DNA of 64,000 bases from Lunularia cruciata (GCA_948567375.1 OX419758.1:7445001-7509000); one strand, 5' to 3'; shown: positions 12,655 through 25,479, numbered from the stretch's first letter. The notes: generated by a model not told the origin, from the sequence alone. Numbers and translations are program-made.

Positions 12655-13250
12655 TATAATACCAATAGTTTGACATATTATTTAAAGGTCAAAATTGACT
12701 TTGTAACATCTAATAGGATGTTTTTTATGATAGGCTAGGTAGATGAGATAGAGGTGTCACTAAAAGAGCACTTCTATTATTAGGGAAAAGGCTAAAAATA
12801 GATTGAAAACTTCAAAGCCAATTTTGGAGGTATAAAGAAATGAAATAGACCTTGAAAATGATACAACTTTTCCCCTTTAGGAAAAATGTCTTGCCTTCTT
12901 CCCCCATGATTTTTCTCATTGAGAGCTTTCCAATGGTACCTCATCCATGTGATTTTGAGCTTCCTATAGAAGATTCCTTAAAGATTCCCTCCAATCAAAC
13001 CTGTTTGACCAACTAGATAGGACAAGCACCAACATGTTGCCCATTTGGGCAACTTATCTAAGGGTGCAGCTTGATGACATGTCACCAAAATTTATATCTG
13101 ATCCAAGGGTGGAGTTTCTTTTGAGAGGATCCTCTTTGCTATATAATAAAGAGAAGGTGCTCCTTTGGGGCATCAGAGGATTGAGTGTGAAGTTTTTGTT
13201 TCATCTCTTGTATTTCTTTTGGAGAGTTCTCTTGTCCTCAAAGTATTACA
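12655..13250 (+). repeat. 3' LTR of chromovirus B
   Basis: It starts TATAATACC (from TGTAATACC) and ends AAGTATTACA, the inverted terminal pattern also seen in element C. The interior shares the TATATAATAAAGAGAAGG segment and GGGGCATC with C. About 596 bp, compared with 726 bp in C. Confidence 0.75.
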
Positions 13251-14594
13251 TCCATCGATCCCATTCCTTTTTTAATGCCAATGTAAAAGATCAAGAGCAA
13301 GGAGAGAAATAAGAGAATGAAAAATCACATTGGGACTCTTAAATGAGAAAAATTCCAAATGCCTAGCATGAGCTTGGGCTTTAGTATTTATAGGGAAGTA
13401 TACAAGGCTTTGAGAAGCTTCCTCAAAACCACTTTCTTAGAGTGCAAGTTAAGCTAATTGTGAAACTTTACAAGAAGTTTTCTTCAAGAAGCCATTTACT
13501 TGGTGTGCAAGCTAAGCTAGCCAAGAAGTTCTCCCAAGAAGCTTCCTCTTATAAGTCACCACTTGACATGCACGTTATCTAGTACTTAAAAGGTACCAAG
13601 TAGCTTCCTAGCTTAATAATTCCTCTATCTGCCCTTCCTCATTCTTATTTCTTCTTGGCTCCATCTTTTTCTCTTGGTTTCCATTTCTTCCTCTGGTTTC
13701 CTGAGTTCTTGATTCTTCTCTGTTTTCTGTGACTATTGCGATACTTCAGAAAATACTCTCCTTTCCTCCCTCTACTTTTTCATATTCTGTCCTCTTTTCT
13801 CTCTTCATTTCTTCCTTTTTGATGTTTGTCACTCCAAAAACCTTTGCTACTTCTTTGTTGTTCAAAAACCCTCAATACTTCTCTCTATGAAAAACCGGCA
13901 TCTTTGTCCCAGAGCTGATATCATTCAAGCAAATGATCATAAATTTCCTCATTTCCTCCTAGAGAATGGTGAGGTAGGTTCAGAGTGTACCGGAGGTAGC
14001 TCTCCACTCAAAGCCATTGCTTGCAAGTACGGCTGAATGCATCCTTATCTCCCCGGCTTGCAAGCTGGTCTGTTGAGAATGTTTCTTGGCACCAACTTCA
14101 GAGTCCAATTCTAGTTCCCCAAATCCAGGAAAATCTGTTCAAAGTCTTCATAAAACCCAATCCTTCATAACTTCTTGAGTTGCTGTAGGCTATGGCAGTT
14201 GAAAACACTCATCAAGCCACTACTTCACAATTTTCAAATGACCATCATATCATGGCCACTACACTTCTCAATGCCAAATCTGGCCCATGGACTAACCGAG
14301 ATCTTGTGTAGAACTTGCAATCCACTTATCATGAACTGATTGTCTTTGATAACTTGTCTTCTCTTTATCTTGGTATGCCCGAAAACTCCCCCTTTCCTTT
14401 GATTTCAGCTGACTGCCTCCTTGTCCTATTCCAACTATTAACACCAAATCAAGGCCTCCTTCTAGTGGCTGCAAATTCCTCTCTTTACTTTCCTCTTTCC
14501 CTTCTCCTTTCTTCAATTCCTCACTTGTCAGATGGCTTCCGAGCCCTCTCCGCATTGATCTCCTTTTCTTTTCCTAGAATATGGTTTTGAACTA
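13251..14594. other. unassigned, possible old LTR-element remains
   Basis: No recognisable coding frame. The stretch 13620-13880 is strongly pyrimidine-rich. Near 13912-13925 the minus strand reads TGATATCAGCTCTGGG, loosely like an initiator-Met-tRNA primer site, but no LTR pair could be traced. The overlapping frames at 14292-14590 on both strands match nothing I recognise. Confidence 0.4.
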
Positions 14595-15057
14595 CAATAT
14601 AGTTAACCTGCTCCATCTCCGCCATAATAATTTGCATTTGAATATTACTTCCACCCTTTTACCAATTGAGCTGCATTCACACTACTAAAATCTCCCCTTT
14701 TCATCTCATCAGAACCACTATCTCCATTTGTTCAATGAATAGCCAGCCTAATAGGCTTAGCCGCCTAATAGGCTTAGCCGCCTATTAGGCCTAGCCATCT
14801 GTTCACATAGGCATTGAAAAGACAAGTAAATGGATAGATGCAACAATATAGGTAGCCTGCTCCATCTCCACCATAATAATTTGTGTTTTGAATATTACTT
14901 CCACCCTTTTACCAATTAAGCGACACTCACACTACTAAAATCTCCCCTTTTCATCTCATAAGAACGGCTATCTCCATTTGCTGAATGAACAGCCAGCCTA
15001 ATAGGCCTAGCCGCCTATTCACACAGGCATTGACACAACAAGTAAATGGATAGATGG
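14595..15057. repeat. tandem duplication, 249 and 214 bp
   Basis: Two adjacent units start at CAATATA (14595 and 14844). Both contain CTGCTCCATCTCC, ATTACTTCCACCCTTTTACC and AAATCTCCCCTTTTCATCTC. Inside the first unit a 17-bp motif, CCTAATAGGCTTAGCCG, is itself repeated two to three times, which explains most of the length difference. Confidence 0.85.
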
Positions 15058-15509
15058 CAGCTGGCTATCTAGCTAACTAAATCTGATGAGCCCACATAAC
15101 TGGATGTTGTTCTTGTGGCACGTTAATGCTGAAAAGGTCTTATGTTAAGTAGCATGATTGGGAGTTGTGAAAGCATTCTTCCTTGCCTTCATTTTTTATC
15201 CTAACTCTCTACCTTTTAAGGCCTTTCTCTTTACTTGTGACTACCAACACATATAGCAGCCCACTATTTTGACACTCTCAAGTTTCTAGTTGAGAAGTTT
15301 ATACCACTTGCAACTAGCACATTTAAACACATTTATATACTATTCTCCCAGTTTCTCTATTACACCAAATAGGACTAATGAAACCTATGGATTATTTTCC
15401 CTACGACAACATGTTCCTAACAAGCAAATGGGATGGGAAGTGGTTGAAGGAGTCCACTTGGTTTTTGGTTGCTACCCTTGTTGCGTTGGCAGCTCTCACA
15501 AGATAAGAT
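15058..15509. other. intergenic, no gene seen
   Basis: No feature recognised. The 73-codon frame at 15290-15511 has no similarity I know of. Confidence 0.4.
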
Positions 15510-17830
15510 AAACTCTTAAACATCTTGTTCCATGTTGGGTCACCACCATTGGCATTGTAGGGTACCTAAGGTTTCATCCACACCCATGTGACCAACAACT
15601 AGTAAGTCATGGGCTTCTTGAAGGCGCATAAGTGGTAGATTGCCATTGGTTGGAACATAGATCTGGTTCTCCCAAAATAGAAGGCCTTCCTTGAAGAAGA
15701 AGGTGTTGTATTCCATGTCTTATAAGGCAAGATGACCTTGTACCATCCAAAAGAAAGGATCTTATTGTAGAGCTATTTTAAACTCAATCTGGACTTTGGA
15801 GTCGACTTATATCATCATAATTGCCATTGTGATGAGAGGAAAAGACTTCAAATCATATCTTTTTGATAGAGCATCAAGGATGATGTGGAACCAATTGGGT
15901 TTGTACCCAAGTTTGATGTCAAAAAATTGTAGCTGTTCCTCCCATTGATGATATTAACTCTTCATGTGTTCCAAGTATAATGTCTGCAACAAAGGTTTGT
16001 GATTTGTTTGCATGATCACTTGTTTCCTCATGAGATAATATCTCCATACCTTGGTTGCATATACCATTGCTAGTTGTTTCCAATCTCAAGCAGAGTAATT
16101 TTTTATTCTAAATTTAGTTGGCAAGACACAAAGGCAATGGAATATAATCCATTTGGGAATTCTTGTTGCAACATGGCTCTAATTGCAAAGTTAGAAATAT
16201 CAAAATCAATCACACAAGCTAGTTGAAGATCACATGGTTGAAGAATGGATCTTGAAGAATGGATCTTGAAGACACCATATGTTTCAGCTTTAGAATGCTT
16301 CTTTGTGCTTGTTGGTCCACTAAAAGCTTGAGAACTTCCCCAAGAGATTGATCAATGGTGCAGCCACATGAGCATAATAATGGATGAACCGTCATAGAAA
16401 CTAGCCAATCCATAAATGCCCATAATTCTATAGTATCCTTTGGAGTAGGCCAATCAATGATGGCCTTGATTTTTTCCTCTTCCATCTTGATTTCCCTCCG
16501 ATGAGATCTTGTGACCCAAGAAGGTAACTTCCTTTTGCCAAAAGGCACACTTTGACTGCTTACAATAAAACTTCTATTGTCAAAGTCATCTTAGGATTTC
16601 TATGTATAAATCCAATAGTCCATTCAACACCCAATGCATCTAATCCATGAGACTACTAGAGCATTAGTGAGCCAAAAGGTAGAACTCTCCATTCAAAATG
16701 CCCACACCTTGTGCAAAAGGTAGTCTTTTGCATATCCTTCCTATCAATGAGGATTTGCCAATAGTCGTTACAAAGATCCAACTTAGAGAAGTATTGTGCT
16801 CCACTCAATTGATCAACCAAGTTATCAATTTGAGACAATGGATAGGCATTCTTCACTATTTGTTTATTGAGCCCACAATTTTCAATATAAAAACAAAGTC
16901 CTCCATCTTTCTTTGAAACAAACAATACTAGTTCTCCCTAAGGAGATGTACTATGTTGTATGAAATCCTTCACAACAACTCCATGAGTCTTGTTTGCAAC
17001 TCCTCCAACTCCTTTGGTGAGAGTGATAGATTGGTCTACTCATTGGAGTACTCCCTAGCAAGAACTCAATCATGAAGGGCATACCCAATTGGAGTGTAAT
17101 CCCTTTGGCAGATCATCCATAAACATATCTATAAACTCTCAAACTATTTGATCAACCATTGCTTGATGAGGCTCTTAACCCTCCTCAAATTTTTCTTGTG
17201 CAATTGGCTTGATCCACACCTCAAAAACAGACTTATCTTCCTCTAAAGTTAGCTCTATAGCTACTTTATTGACAACCTTTCCATCTAGGGGGTTATTTTC
17301 CTTCAAAGCTTGCTCTATGGCTACTTACCTAACAAACTTCCCATCTTGGGACTTATCTTCCCTCAAAGCTTGCTCTAAAGTTGCCTTCTTGACCAACTAC
17401 TTATCTTGGGACTTATCTGCTTTCAAAGCTTACTCTATGGTTGCTTTCTTGACAAACTTTCCCTCTTGAGATTGACTATTATTAAGTGTCTTGCTCAAAG
17501 GTGCCAGACAATCTAATCAAAAATTTCTTCCTTGGTATTGTACTTGATTTTTTTGGCAAGTCCAATCAAATTGGACGTTATGATTTTCAAGCCAAGCTTG
17601 ACCTAGAATGATATCAAAGTGTAGAGGTTCCACTACAAACTTCATACATTCCAAATACTCTTTCCCAATCTTGAAGGGAATTGGATGCAAGGTATAGAAT
17701 GCAAAACACTTTTTGCCATCTGCCATCAATGGTGAACCAAGTTAGATAGCCTAGAGTCACTTTTCCCACACTTATGAGTTTTCCATGCTCTCATGCTTTT
17801 CAAGAAGGAGGTCATAGATTTGTTTGGGAC
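15510..17830 (-). pseudogene. Ty3/gypsy element D, pol fragment
   Basis: A decayed minus-strand pol. The C-terminal half of the protease lies at 17729-17517, with DIILGQAWLENHNVQFDW. A repetitive linker follows at 17469-17230. Reverse transcriptase is at 16925-16656, with FVSKKDGGLCFYIENCGLN (normally RMCIDYRALN) and YFSKLDLCNDYWQI for motif A. The thumb and connection region is at 16548-16219, and decayed RNase H continues to about 15510. No LTR or integrase was identified, so only part of the element survives. Confidence 0.7.
17230..17469 (-). repeat. four 60-bp units encoding a 20-residue repeat in element D pol
   Basis: Exactly 240 bp, four units of 60 bp. Plus-strand units share GACTTATCTTCC, CAAAGCTTGCTCTA and TTGACAAACTT. 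Read on the minus strand in the pol frame, each gives a charged 20-residue unit of the type VKKATLEQALREDKSQDGKF. The array lies between protease and reverse transcriptase. A length that is an exact multiple of three codons suggests it expanded while the frame was still under selection. Confidence 0.75.
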
Positions 17831-17879
17831 TCATAGTTATATCAAGTGGTGGAGCCCAACACCAATGAGAGAGAGAGCA

Positions 17880-20690
17880 GGTGATGGGTTTTTGCATTGA
17901 TATTACCACTATTCCAATTGTGTTTGAGACATCCAGGCATCAAGTGTTAGGTTGGGCTATGGACATGAATTATTTGACCTAGATTGTGATCCTTGGCTTG
18001 GCAGAGCAGCATATGATGTGCTTGATAGGCATCACCACTTGGACATTTTTGAACCCTATGCCTATCAAGACAATTCAGGCACATGCTAAGGGCAATGGAC
18101 AGTGTGAGCATGGTATTCTTAGGATACAACAAGTAGCTCCTAGAGAGCATGGTCAACTAGGAGTCCATCAAAGTGATTATGGGCTACTTGGATTACACTC
18201 TTGGTCTACTTAGGATGCAACTAGAGGACATACAGAGCTTGCAACCAAATTGAAAGAAGTTTTTCACATTGAGGTTGGGACCTCTAGTGGTGGGAAGCAT
18301 GACACTACTACTCCCAAGGGTCCAATTTAGTACCCAATCAGTATGTCTTTCACTCCTATGATAGTCACAAAGGATACTTGGGAGCTAGATTTTGGACCCA
18401 AGCTTACAAGAGAGGAAAGATGGAATGTTTGGAGGTTCTTGAGGAGCTACACGAGTTGTTTTGGCTTTAGTTTGAAGGATTTAGGTGCTTTGAAAAGACT
18501 TGGTATAAGGATTGAGTTGACAAGCAATACACCAATTTTTTGATGTCCCAATTGATATAGTGATATGGAGAGAGCATTGATTTAGAGCCAGAGTAGTGAC
18601 CTTATTGAGGCTGGTTTGGTGGAGATTTCACACTAAGAGTATGCATCAGCTACAATGATGCTAGCCAAGAAGGATGTGCATGGCAACTACACAGATAGGT
18701 AGATGTGTGGAGATTATCATCCTATCAACCAACAGACTAGGGCTGATCGGTATGCCATGCCTACACCGGAAGAGATCTTTCATGCAATTGGGCATACAAA
18801 GGTCTGTTGTTTTTTGGATTTTCAAGCAAGATATCATCAATGGTTGATCAAGTAGAAGGATAAGTCCAAGATAGCATTTTGGGTTATTGATCCTCACAGA
18901 AAGGATGTGTTATATCAATGGAGGTTCATCACTCCAGGTCTAGGAATAATCGTGAATCATAATCTTATAAAATCATAGCCCATTGTGCAAGCTTCCCTGA
19001 AAGCTTGTTGGACTCCATCAACCACTTCAATGGCTGATGATCAATGTTGAGAGTAAAGTGGTTACCAAATAGGCAACATCGGAAACGTGCTACTGCCCAA
19101 AATTATTCATAGACATGGAATGGCAATTGTGATCGAGATGATTTGAGTAGAAACCCATGTCTTAGCCAACATGATCACAACAAAGCACTTTGGCATGGGG
19201 AGTAAGATGAGGAGATGGTGCTTGGTTGGCATGCATTTGCCTTTCTTTATATACTTTTTGAAGCTTTGGTGGTATCTCTCTCAGCGCATATAGTAGGAGT
19301 TATTGAGGTCACAAATTTAGAGAGTGGAGATAGTGGTTTAGTTCAGCGAGATATTCATGATGATTTCTTAGTGATGGATTATCTTTACATTGGTATTGTG
19401 GGTGGCATAGTTGGGGCCAAGGAGAGAGACCATGTTCCTCAATAAGTTAGGCAATTTAGATTTGAGAAAAGACACCTTCTTTGTGTATGGGAGGATGGTA
19501 GAGTGTGAGTAGTACCACTTCCATCTCAAAGACCACAGTTGGTTTGTCATGCTCATGAGGACATTTTGGAGTAAAGCGTACATATACCTTACTCTAGAGT
19601 CATTATTGGTGGTGTGGTATGCAGACCAATGTTTAGCAGTTTCTTGGGAGATGTGTGGTTTGTGACCAAGTTAGAGCATCATTCAGTGCTCCTACACCAC
19701 AATTGCACCCATTACCTATCATGGGATTGGGTTACCGCTTGAGTTTGGACTTTGTTGGACCTTTACCATTGACTGTGAGACATCATTGGTATGTTCTAGT
19801 GATGGTGGAGCACTTCTCCAAGTGGATTGAGTTGTTTGTATTTCTTGACAAGTCTAGTGAAGGGACAACTTACTCATTCCTTGATCGAGTAGTTTTGGTG
19901 CACTAGTTGAGGTTTTGATTGATCAAGGTACAAAGTCCTTGGGAGAATTTCAGATCTTGTGCAACAAGGCTTTGATCATTCTACCTCCCAAGATCACCTT
20001 GAGGTAGATGGCTTAGCAAAGAGAGTGGTTCAAATAGTGAAGAGAGGGTCGCAAAAGTATGGTTTGCGGAGAGGCCACTTGGGAGATTGGAATCTCCAAT
20101 TACCTTGGTTGACCATGGGCTATTGGTGCAGCTGGCAAGCCTCCTTACCATCCTTTATCCTTACTTTTTACTCTATGGACAAGATCCAGATTTACTTGTA
20201 GTTATTTGCCAAGATACTACTATAGTTTTGGACTTGGATGATCTAGATGTATGGATGAGCGCATGTTCTCAATAGGTAAAGATCTTTTGGAGAGTGACGC
20301 AGATGGCCTTTGAGAACTTAGCAATTGCTTAGCATAGGGATACTTTAATGCTATACTACCATTCAAGGAGGAGATTATAGACCCCTGATCTATCAATTTC
20401 ATCTAGGTGACTATGTATATTTATAGCAAATAGCACCTACAATACTTGATATTTCTATAGGCCGCATTATCTTGAGAGTGCATGTGGTTTTGCCATCTAG
20501 AATCCTTGTGTTGGAAGGATGTGATGGTGTTGTTTGGAAGGATCATGTGCATAATTGTGTGCCATGCCACCTTCCAAACATTGATGGTACTATGGACCCA
20601 AGCTTGGTACTTGTATATCCAGGCTTGCGATGTATGTTATGTGGCTCTTTTGGTGGAGTTGCTACTATGTTAATGTGATAGTTGTTTGAG
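17880..20690 (+). pseudogene. Ty3/gypsy element E, pol fragment
   Basis: A plus-strand pol remnant. Linker and RT start lie at 18343-18543. RT fingers and palm lie at about 18600-18940, with LAKKD, a decayed CGDYHPINQQT and CCFLDFQARYHQW as motif A. Integrase lies at about 19620-20250: FVGPLPLTVRHHWYVLVMV and HFSKWIEL mark the core, IDQGTKSLGEFQ holds the second Asp, and DGLAKRVVQIVKRG is the segment with the third catalytic position, where Lys replaces Glu. GDWNLQLPWLTMGY follows. RNase H is replaced by an inverted fragment (18940-19090). No LTRs were identified. Confidence 0.7.
18940..19090 (-). pseudogene. inverted RNase H fragment inside element E
   Basis: On the minus strand this reads FTLNIDHQPLKWLMESNK followed by KLAQWAMIL, the typical end of a Ty3/gypsy RNase H. 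It lies exactly where plus-strand element E should have its own RNase H, but in the opposite direction. Either a second element fragment landed here or the segment was inverted. Confidence 0.6.
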
Positions 20691-21288
20691 AGGATGACAT
20701 ATGACATGTATGACTCCTCCACTCATGGTGGTTCTCCAAGGATAGTGGTTATGCCCTAAATGTACTTGACCTATAGCTAGTTCATCCTTTATATGATATA
20801 GATTGCAAACGGGCGACTAACGATGGGGCTCGATAGCACCCGACCTCCTGATCTTTTGCCCACCATAGGGTACCATATATTTAGAGTAGATGGCTATTTG
20901 GAGTTAGAGGGACCTAATTGCCAATTAGGGAGGCAATTGTGGCACTTTAGAGTCCATGTATGATTTATGTGTGAGTTGTGTTTCCATAGTGTGTGATGTC
21001 GACAATGATGTATGTTGTGTAGCAATATATATACACACAACAATTGTCACACCATTTGTAGCATCACATCTAGATTGCTTGGACTTTGGAGTAGCAATGA
21101 TAATACTAAGAGGTATTTTGGCAATTACTCATAGACTAGTTTTTGATGGTCAGATTTTTTGTTTTGGGTACTAACTACATGGTGGGGCCCACCGTCACTT
21201 GCACCATATGCATTGTGGGGTGTTTTGTCAACGGGATTGTTGGTGTGAAACCTAGGTCAAAATCAGGAGTATACCTTGGGAGTGCAGC
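20691..21288. other. unassigned, probably 3' part of element E
   Basis: No coding frame or paired LTR found. It directly follows the integrase end of element E and stops at the LTR of element C, so it may hold the 3' untranslated part or LTR of E. Confidence 0.35.
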
Positions 21289-22014
21289 TGTAATACTCCA
21301 AGGACAAGAGAAGAGAGAAAACACAGATTGCACACTCAAACATTCGATGCCCCAAGGGAGCACCTTCTCTTTATTATATAGACAAAGAGGATCTCTTCCA
21401 AGGAAGTTCCACCATAGGATTAGGGATACAGATAGGTGACATGTCAGTAAGCTCCACCCTTGGATTACTTACTTGGATGGGTGACATGTCTAGTCTAGGT
21501 CCTATCTGGTTGGTCAAACAAGCTTTGATCGTAGGGAATCTTGTTATAGGAATCTCAAAATCACGTGAGTAAGGTACCATTGGAAAGCTATGGATGAGAC
21601 AAAGCAGGGGGAAGGGAAGGCCAGCCTTTACTCCATTGGGTGGGGTCTGCACATTTTTTAGGCCTAATTCATCCATTTAGGCCTCTGAAATTGCCTTCAA
21701 AGATTTCAAGCATATTTTGGTTCCTACTCTATTAGTAGAAGTCCCCTTTTGGTGATACCTCTTTCAGATCTGTTTAGTCCATCATGTGTAACATCCTTCC
21801 AGATGTTACCAAACCAATTCTCACCTTTTAGTCATATGTCTAGCTATTGGTTCTAAGGTTCTCAAGTCTATTTTGGTTTTTGCCCTATTAGTAGAAGTAC
21901 TCTTTTGGTGATACTTCTATCTTATCTATTTTTACCATCATGTATAACATCATTCTAGATGTTACCAAACCAAATTTTTACATCTAGATCATATGGCTAG
22001 CTCTTGGTATTACA
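21289..22014 (-). repeat. 3' LTR of chromovirus C
   Basis: The ends are perfect short inverted repeats, TGTAATAC...GTATTACA. It carries a TTTATTATATAGAC TATA-like segment (about 21369-21384). The 5' LTR at 27145 matches it closely over the retained part; one visible indel is an extra AGGGAATCTT near 27400. Confidence 0.9.
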
Positions 22015-22111
22015 GACCTCTCTCCTTTTAAGACGCAACATCCTCGTTGTGCAATTGTTGCTCAAATGCTTGCACCAACATAGGTGCATGTGCCAAATTG
22101 GTAGCGGGCTC

Positions 22112-24907
22112 CTAGGTGGCTTCATAGAAAGGGTAACCTTTCCATTGAACTAGATAGTCCACCCGCGGATGGCGAGTACCACGCATGCGTTTTTGAAGAA
22201 TCCGGTCCACTTTATATTCCTCTGTGCCATCAATGAGTGTCGAATAAGGTCGAATGTCTTGTGTGGAATGACCTTGGCCTGATCGGGGAGCATATCTGTG
22301 TAGTAGGGAGACATGGAACACTTGATGGATCTTCATGTGTGGTGGTAGCTCAAGGTGATAGGCCACAGCGCCGATGCGACAAAGAATCGAGAAAGGCCCA
22401 ATAAAACGAGGTTTGAGCTTACGAGGTCCAACTAATGTGAGGTTGGTTGTTGATAGCCACACTTGATCCCCAACATTGAACTCCATGTGCCTACGATGTG
22501 CATAAGCATACTGCTTCTGTCGATTTTGTGCAATCTGTAATCTGTGCTTGACGCTCTCCACACCTTGTTGGATTCTAGAAACAAATGTGTTGATTGCATC
22601 GACCTTGGTAGCCACTGGACGGATCTTCATCAAGCTAGAAGGTGTGAAGAGATGCTCACCATACATGAGGAAGAACGGAGTGACCTGGGTGGATGCATTC
22701 AGCAAATTGTTGTAATCAAATTCCACCAATGGGAGTAGGGTGTCCCACCTCTCTTGCTCTTCTAAGGTGAAGCCGCGTAACATGTCTTCAATTGTCCGAT
22801 TAGCCTGCTTTGTTTGGCCATCTGTTTGTGGGTGGTAAGCTGTAGACATGTCCAACTCGGTTTTCAAGAAACCAAGGAGTGTTTGCCAAAATAAACTGGT
22901 GAATTGGGTGCCTCTATCGGTGATGAGTACTCTAGACAAGCCATGGTGAGCAAAGACTGCATCTAAGTATAATTGAGCTAGTTGTTGAGCGGTCACCTCC
23001 TTGGTGGTAGGGCGTACATGAATCATTTTGCTGAGCCGGTCCACAAAGACCACAATGGAGTCAAACCCTGAGGTGGTCTTGGGTAATTCACAGACAAGAT
23101 CCATACTCACTTGTTCCCAACGTTGGGTAGGAGTGGGGAGAGGTTGAAGGAGCCCTGTAGGAGCTTGATTAGAAGCTTTGTTCTGTTGACAAAGTAGGCA
23201 GTTATGCACATAGTCCATCACGTCATTGCTCATCTTGGGCCAATAGTAATGGCGCTTGACTACATCCAAGGTCTTGTCCACTTCTACATGAGCTGCAATG
23301 GCCAAATCATGACATTCCGCTAGAATGGTGGTGCGTAATTTGGGGACATTTGGGATCCATAATTTGCCATCCCGAAAGGTGAGTCCTTGGATGCTGGTGA
23401 CACCTTTGGATGATTGTGCTTCTACAATCTGTGGATCAGTTTTTTTAGTAGCCAGAATCTCTTGCCAGAATTCAAGGTTAATCTTAACCTCTGCCACCAA
23501 GTTGTTGGCCATTGGCATGCGGGTGAATACATCTGCAAGTTGCTTCTTACCTTCCACGTAGGTGATTATCATGTTGAAGCGTTGTCGCCACTCTGCCCAC
23601 CAAATTTGGCGACGAGATAGATCCTTTTGCATCTTGAGGTAGACTAGAGGTTTGTGGTCTGTCTCTACTACAAATGCCTTCTCGCCCAAGTAGTGCTTCC
23701 AATGCTTGGTTGCTAGAACGATAGCCAACTCTTTGTGTTCAGTGGTGTGGTAGTTGCGCTCTGCCAATAACAACTTTTGAGAGAAATATGCAGTTGGATG
23801 CCATCCGTCATGCCACTCTTGTTGTAGGACTGCTCCTATTGCTACGCTTGATGCATCTGTAGCCAACTTGATTGGACATTTGGGGTCATACCACTTCAAG
23901 ATTGGTGCATGTAGCAAGGCGGCCTTCAATTCTTGAAAGGCCAACTCTTGTGCAGTTCCCCATGTCCACTTCTTCTCCTTGCCAAGTAGTGCCGTTAAAG
24001 GCTGTGCAACCTTGGAGAAGTCCTTGACAAATCTACAATAGAATCCCGTCAACCCCAAGAACCTCTTAAGTTGAGTCTGATCTTCTGGGGCACTCCACTT
24101 TTGAATGACCTCTATTTTATCTTTCAATACTTGAATGCACTTTGCACTTACTCTATGCCCTATGTAGTCTACTTCAGACTTGCCAAACTCACACTTTGAG
24201 ATTTTGGCGTACAATTGATTCTGTCTTAGAATCTGGAGGACCTCTTGGAGATGTTGTTTGTGTTCTATCATCGTGCTACTATATACTAAGATATCATCCA
24301 AGAAGATGATAACAGACTTATCCAAGTATGGTTGAAATATGTCATTCATTAGACTCATGAAAGGGGTAGGTGCATTGGTGAGGCCAAAAGGCATCACAAG
24401 ATACTCAAAGTGGCCATACCTAGTTCGAAAGGCAGTTTTGTACACATCCTCCTTTGCAATTTGGATTTGATTGTAACTGCTCGGCAAGTCCAGTTTGGTG
24501 AAGTATCTCGCTCCATGGAGTTGATCAAATAGGTCATCCATGCGAGGTAAGGGGTATTTTTTCTTCACTGTTTGCTGATTGAGACCCCGATAGTCAATGC
24601 ACATGTGCATTGTACTATCCTTCTTCTTCACAAACAAGACAGGGGCCCCATTTGGTGATACGCTAGGTTGGATGAACCCTTTCTGCAACATCTCCTCAAT
24701 TTGAGTCTTACACTCCTCCAACTCATGAGGTGATAGGCGATATGGGGCCTTACAAGGAGGTGTCTTCCCCGAGAGTGTCTCTATTTTGTGATCTACTTGC
24801 CTTTTTGGTGGTAATCTTGAGGGTAGATCATCTGAAAAGACATCTTGAAACTCATCCACCACATCCTTCAATATCTCAGGAATTTGTCCATCAAGTTGTG
24901 CACTCTA
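22112..24907 (-). pseudogene. pol of chromovirus C: RT-RNase H-integrase-chromodomain, 919 open codons
   Basis: This polyprotein copies element RNA into DNA and integrates it. The open frame 24871-22112 holds all pol domains. In the [36 protein letters not shown] (motif A), [10 protein letters not shown] (motif B) and FLDDILVYS (motif C, the catalytic Asp pair intact). RNase H contains [16 protein letters not shown] and [12 protein letters not shown]. Integrase has the Cys pair in CLLCQQNK and core residues in [24 protein letters not shown] and [15 protein letters not shown], where Lys-Gln replaces the usual Glu (TERxN). The C-terminal chromodomain [14 protein letters not shown] is cut by TAG at 22112-22114, where the family has Trp. 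Upstream, TAG at 24905-24907 replaces a CAG that element B retains. Close to intact, but not able to give a complete product. Confidence 0.9.
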
Positions 24908-25462
24908 GACTTCTCTTATTAGACCCATAAAACGTCTATCGGTCTTACAGACAGTTGTTGTCCTTATGACATATAGAGGTAGTTTCTGCCTGTGTGATTT
25001 TTCTTTAACCCCAATGATTGACCATTGGTGGGTTCTCACTACTTTCTTCCTCCAATCCACCATAGGGTTGTACTGCTCCATCCATGGCATGCCTAAAATT
25101 GCATCATAATGAGCTAACTATATCACTCGTCACTCAATTGCTTCCTGATATTCTCTTACAAAGAGGGTTACCCGTCTAGGTAATGATTCAATCCTCTCTG
25201 TTTGCCCATTTGGTAACTCTACTTCTTCACTTCCATCTCTCTCTAGATCCATTCCCAATCTTGTTGCAATAGAGCGAGACAAGAAATTCTCTATTGCTCC
25301 CAGATCTATTAATACTCTCACTTGATTACCTTCTAGGATTCCATTCACGACAATCAATTGTGAGGTTGCCTTTTGGGATCTTTGTGCATTATTCTTCTTC
25401 CTTCCCTTGCTTCTCTGCTTCCTTATTGAGCTAGTAAGGCCGCAAGGTACATTTATTGGCAA
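24908..25462 (-). pseudogene. aspartic protease region of chromovirus C
   Basis: Frames 25462-25130 and 25090-24908 carry the retropepsin region: LIVVNGILEGNQVRVLIDLG, then the flap region and DAILGMPWMEQYNP. The active-site triplet is Asp-Leu-Gly where Asp-Ser-Gly or Asp-Thr-Gly is expected, and element B has the same substitution. Two stops lie between the halves: TGA at 25130-25132 (Trp in B) and TAG at 25118-25120 (TAA in B). Confidence 0.75.
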
Positions 25463-25479
25463 TCTTTGTTTTCCAAAGT

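Larger units (their letters stand above)
9196..13250 (+). mobile_element. chromovirus B (Ty3/gypsy), 5'-truncated
   Basis: Homology to element C starts near 9196, within the end of gag just before protease, and runs through pol to a 3' LTR at 12655-13250. The 5' LTR and most of gag are missing. Many stops and frameshifts show this copy is older than C. Confidence 0.8.

Noticed and set aside
13650-13935. Second chromovirus primer site and LTR
   Set aside because: TGATATCAGCTCTGGG resembles a primer site, but no TG...CA terminus or matching LTR is next to it.
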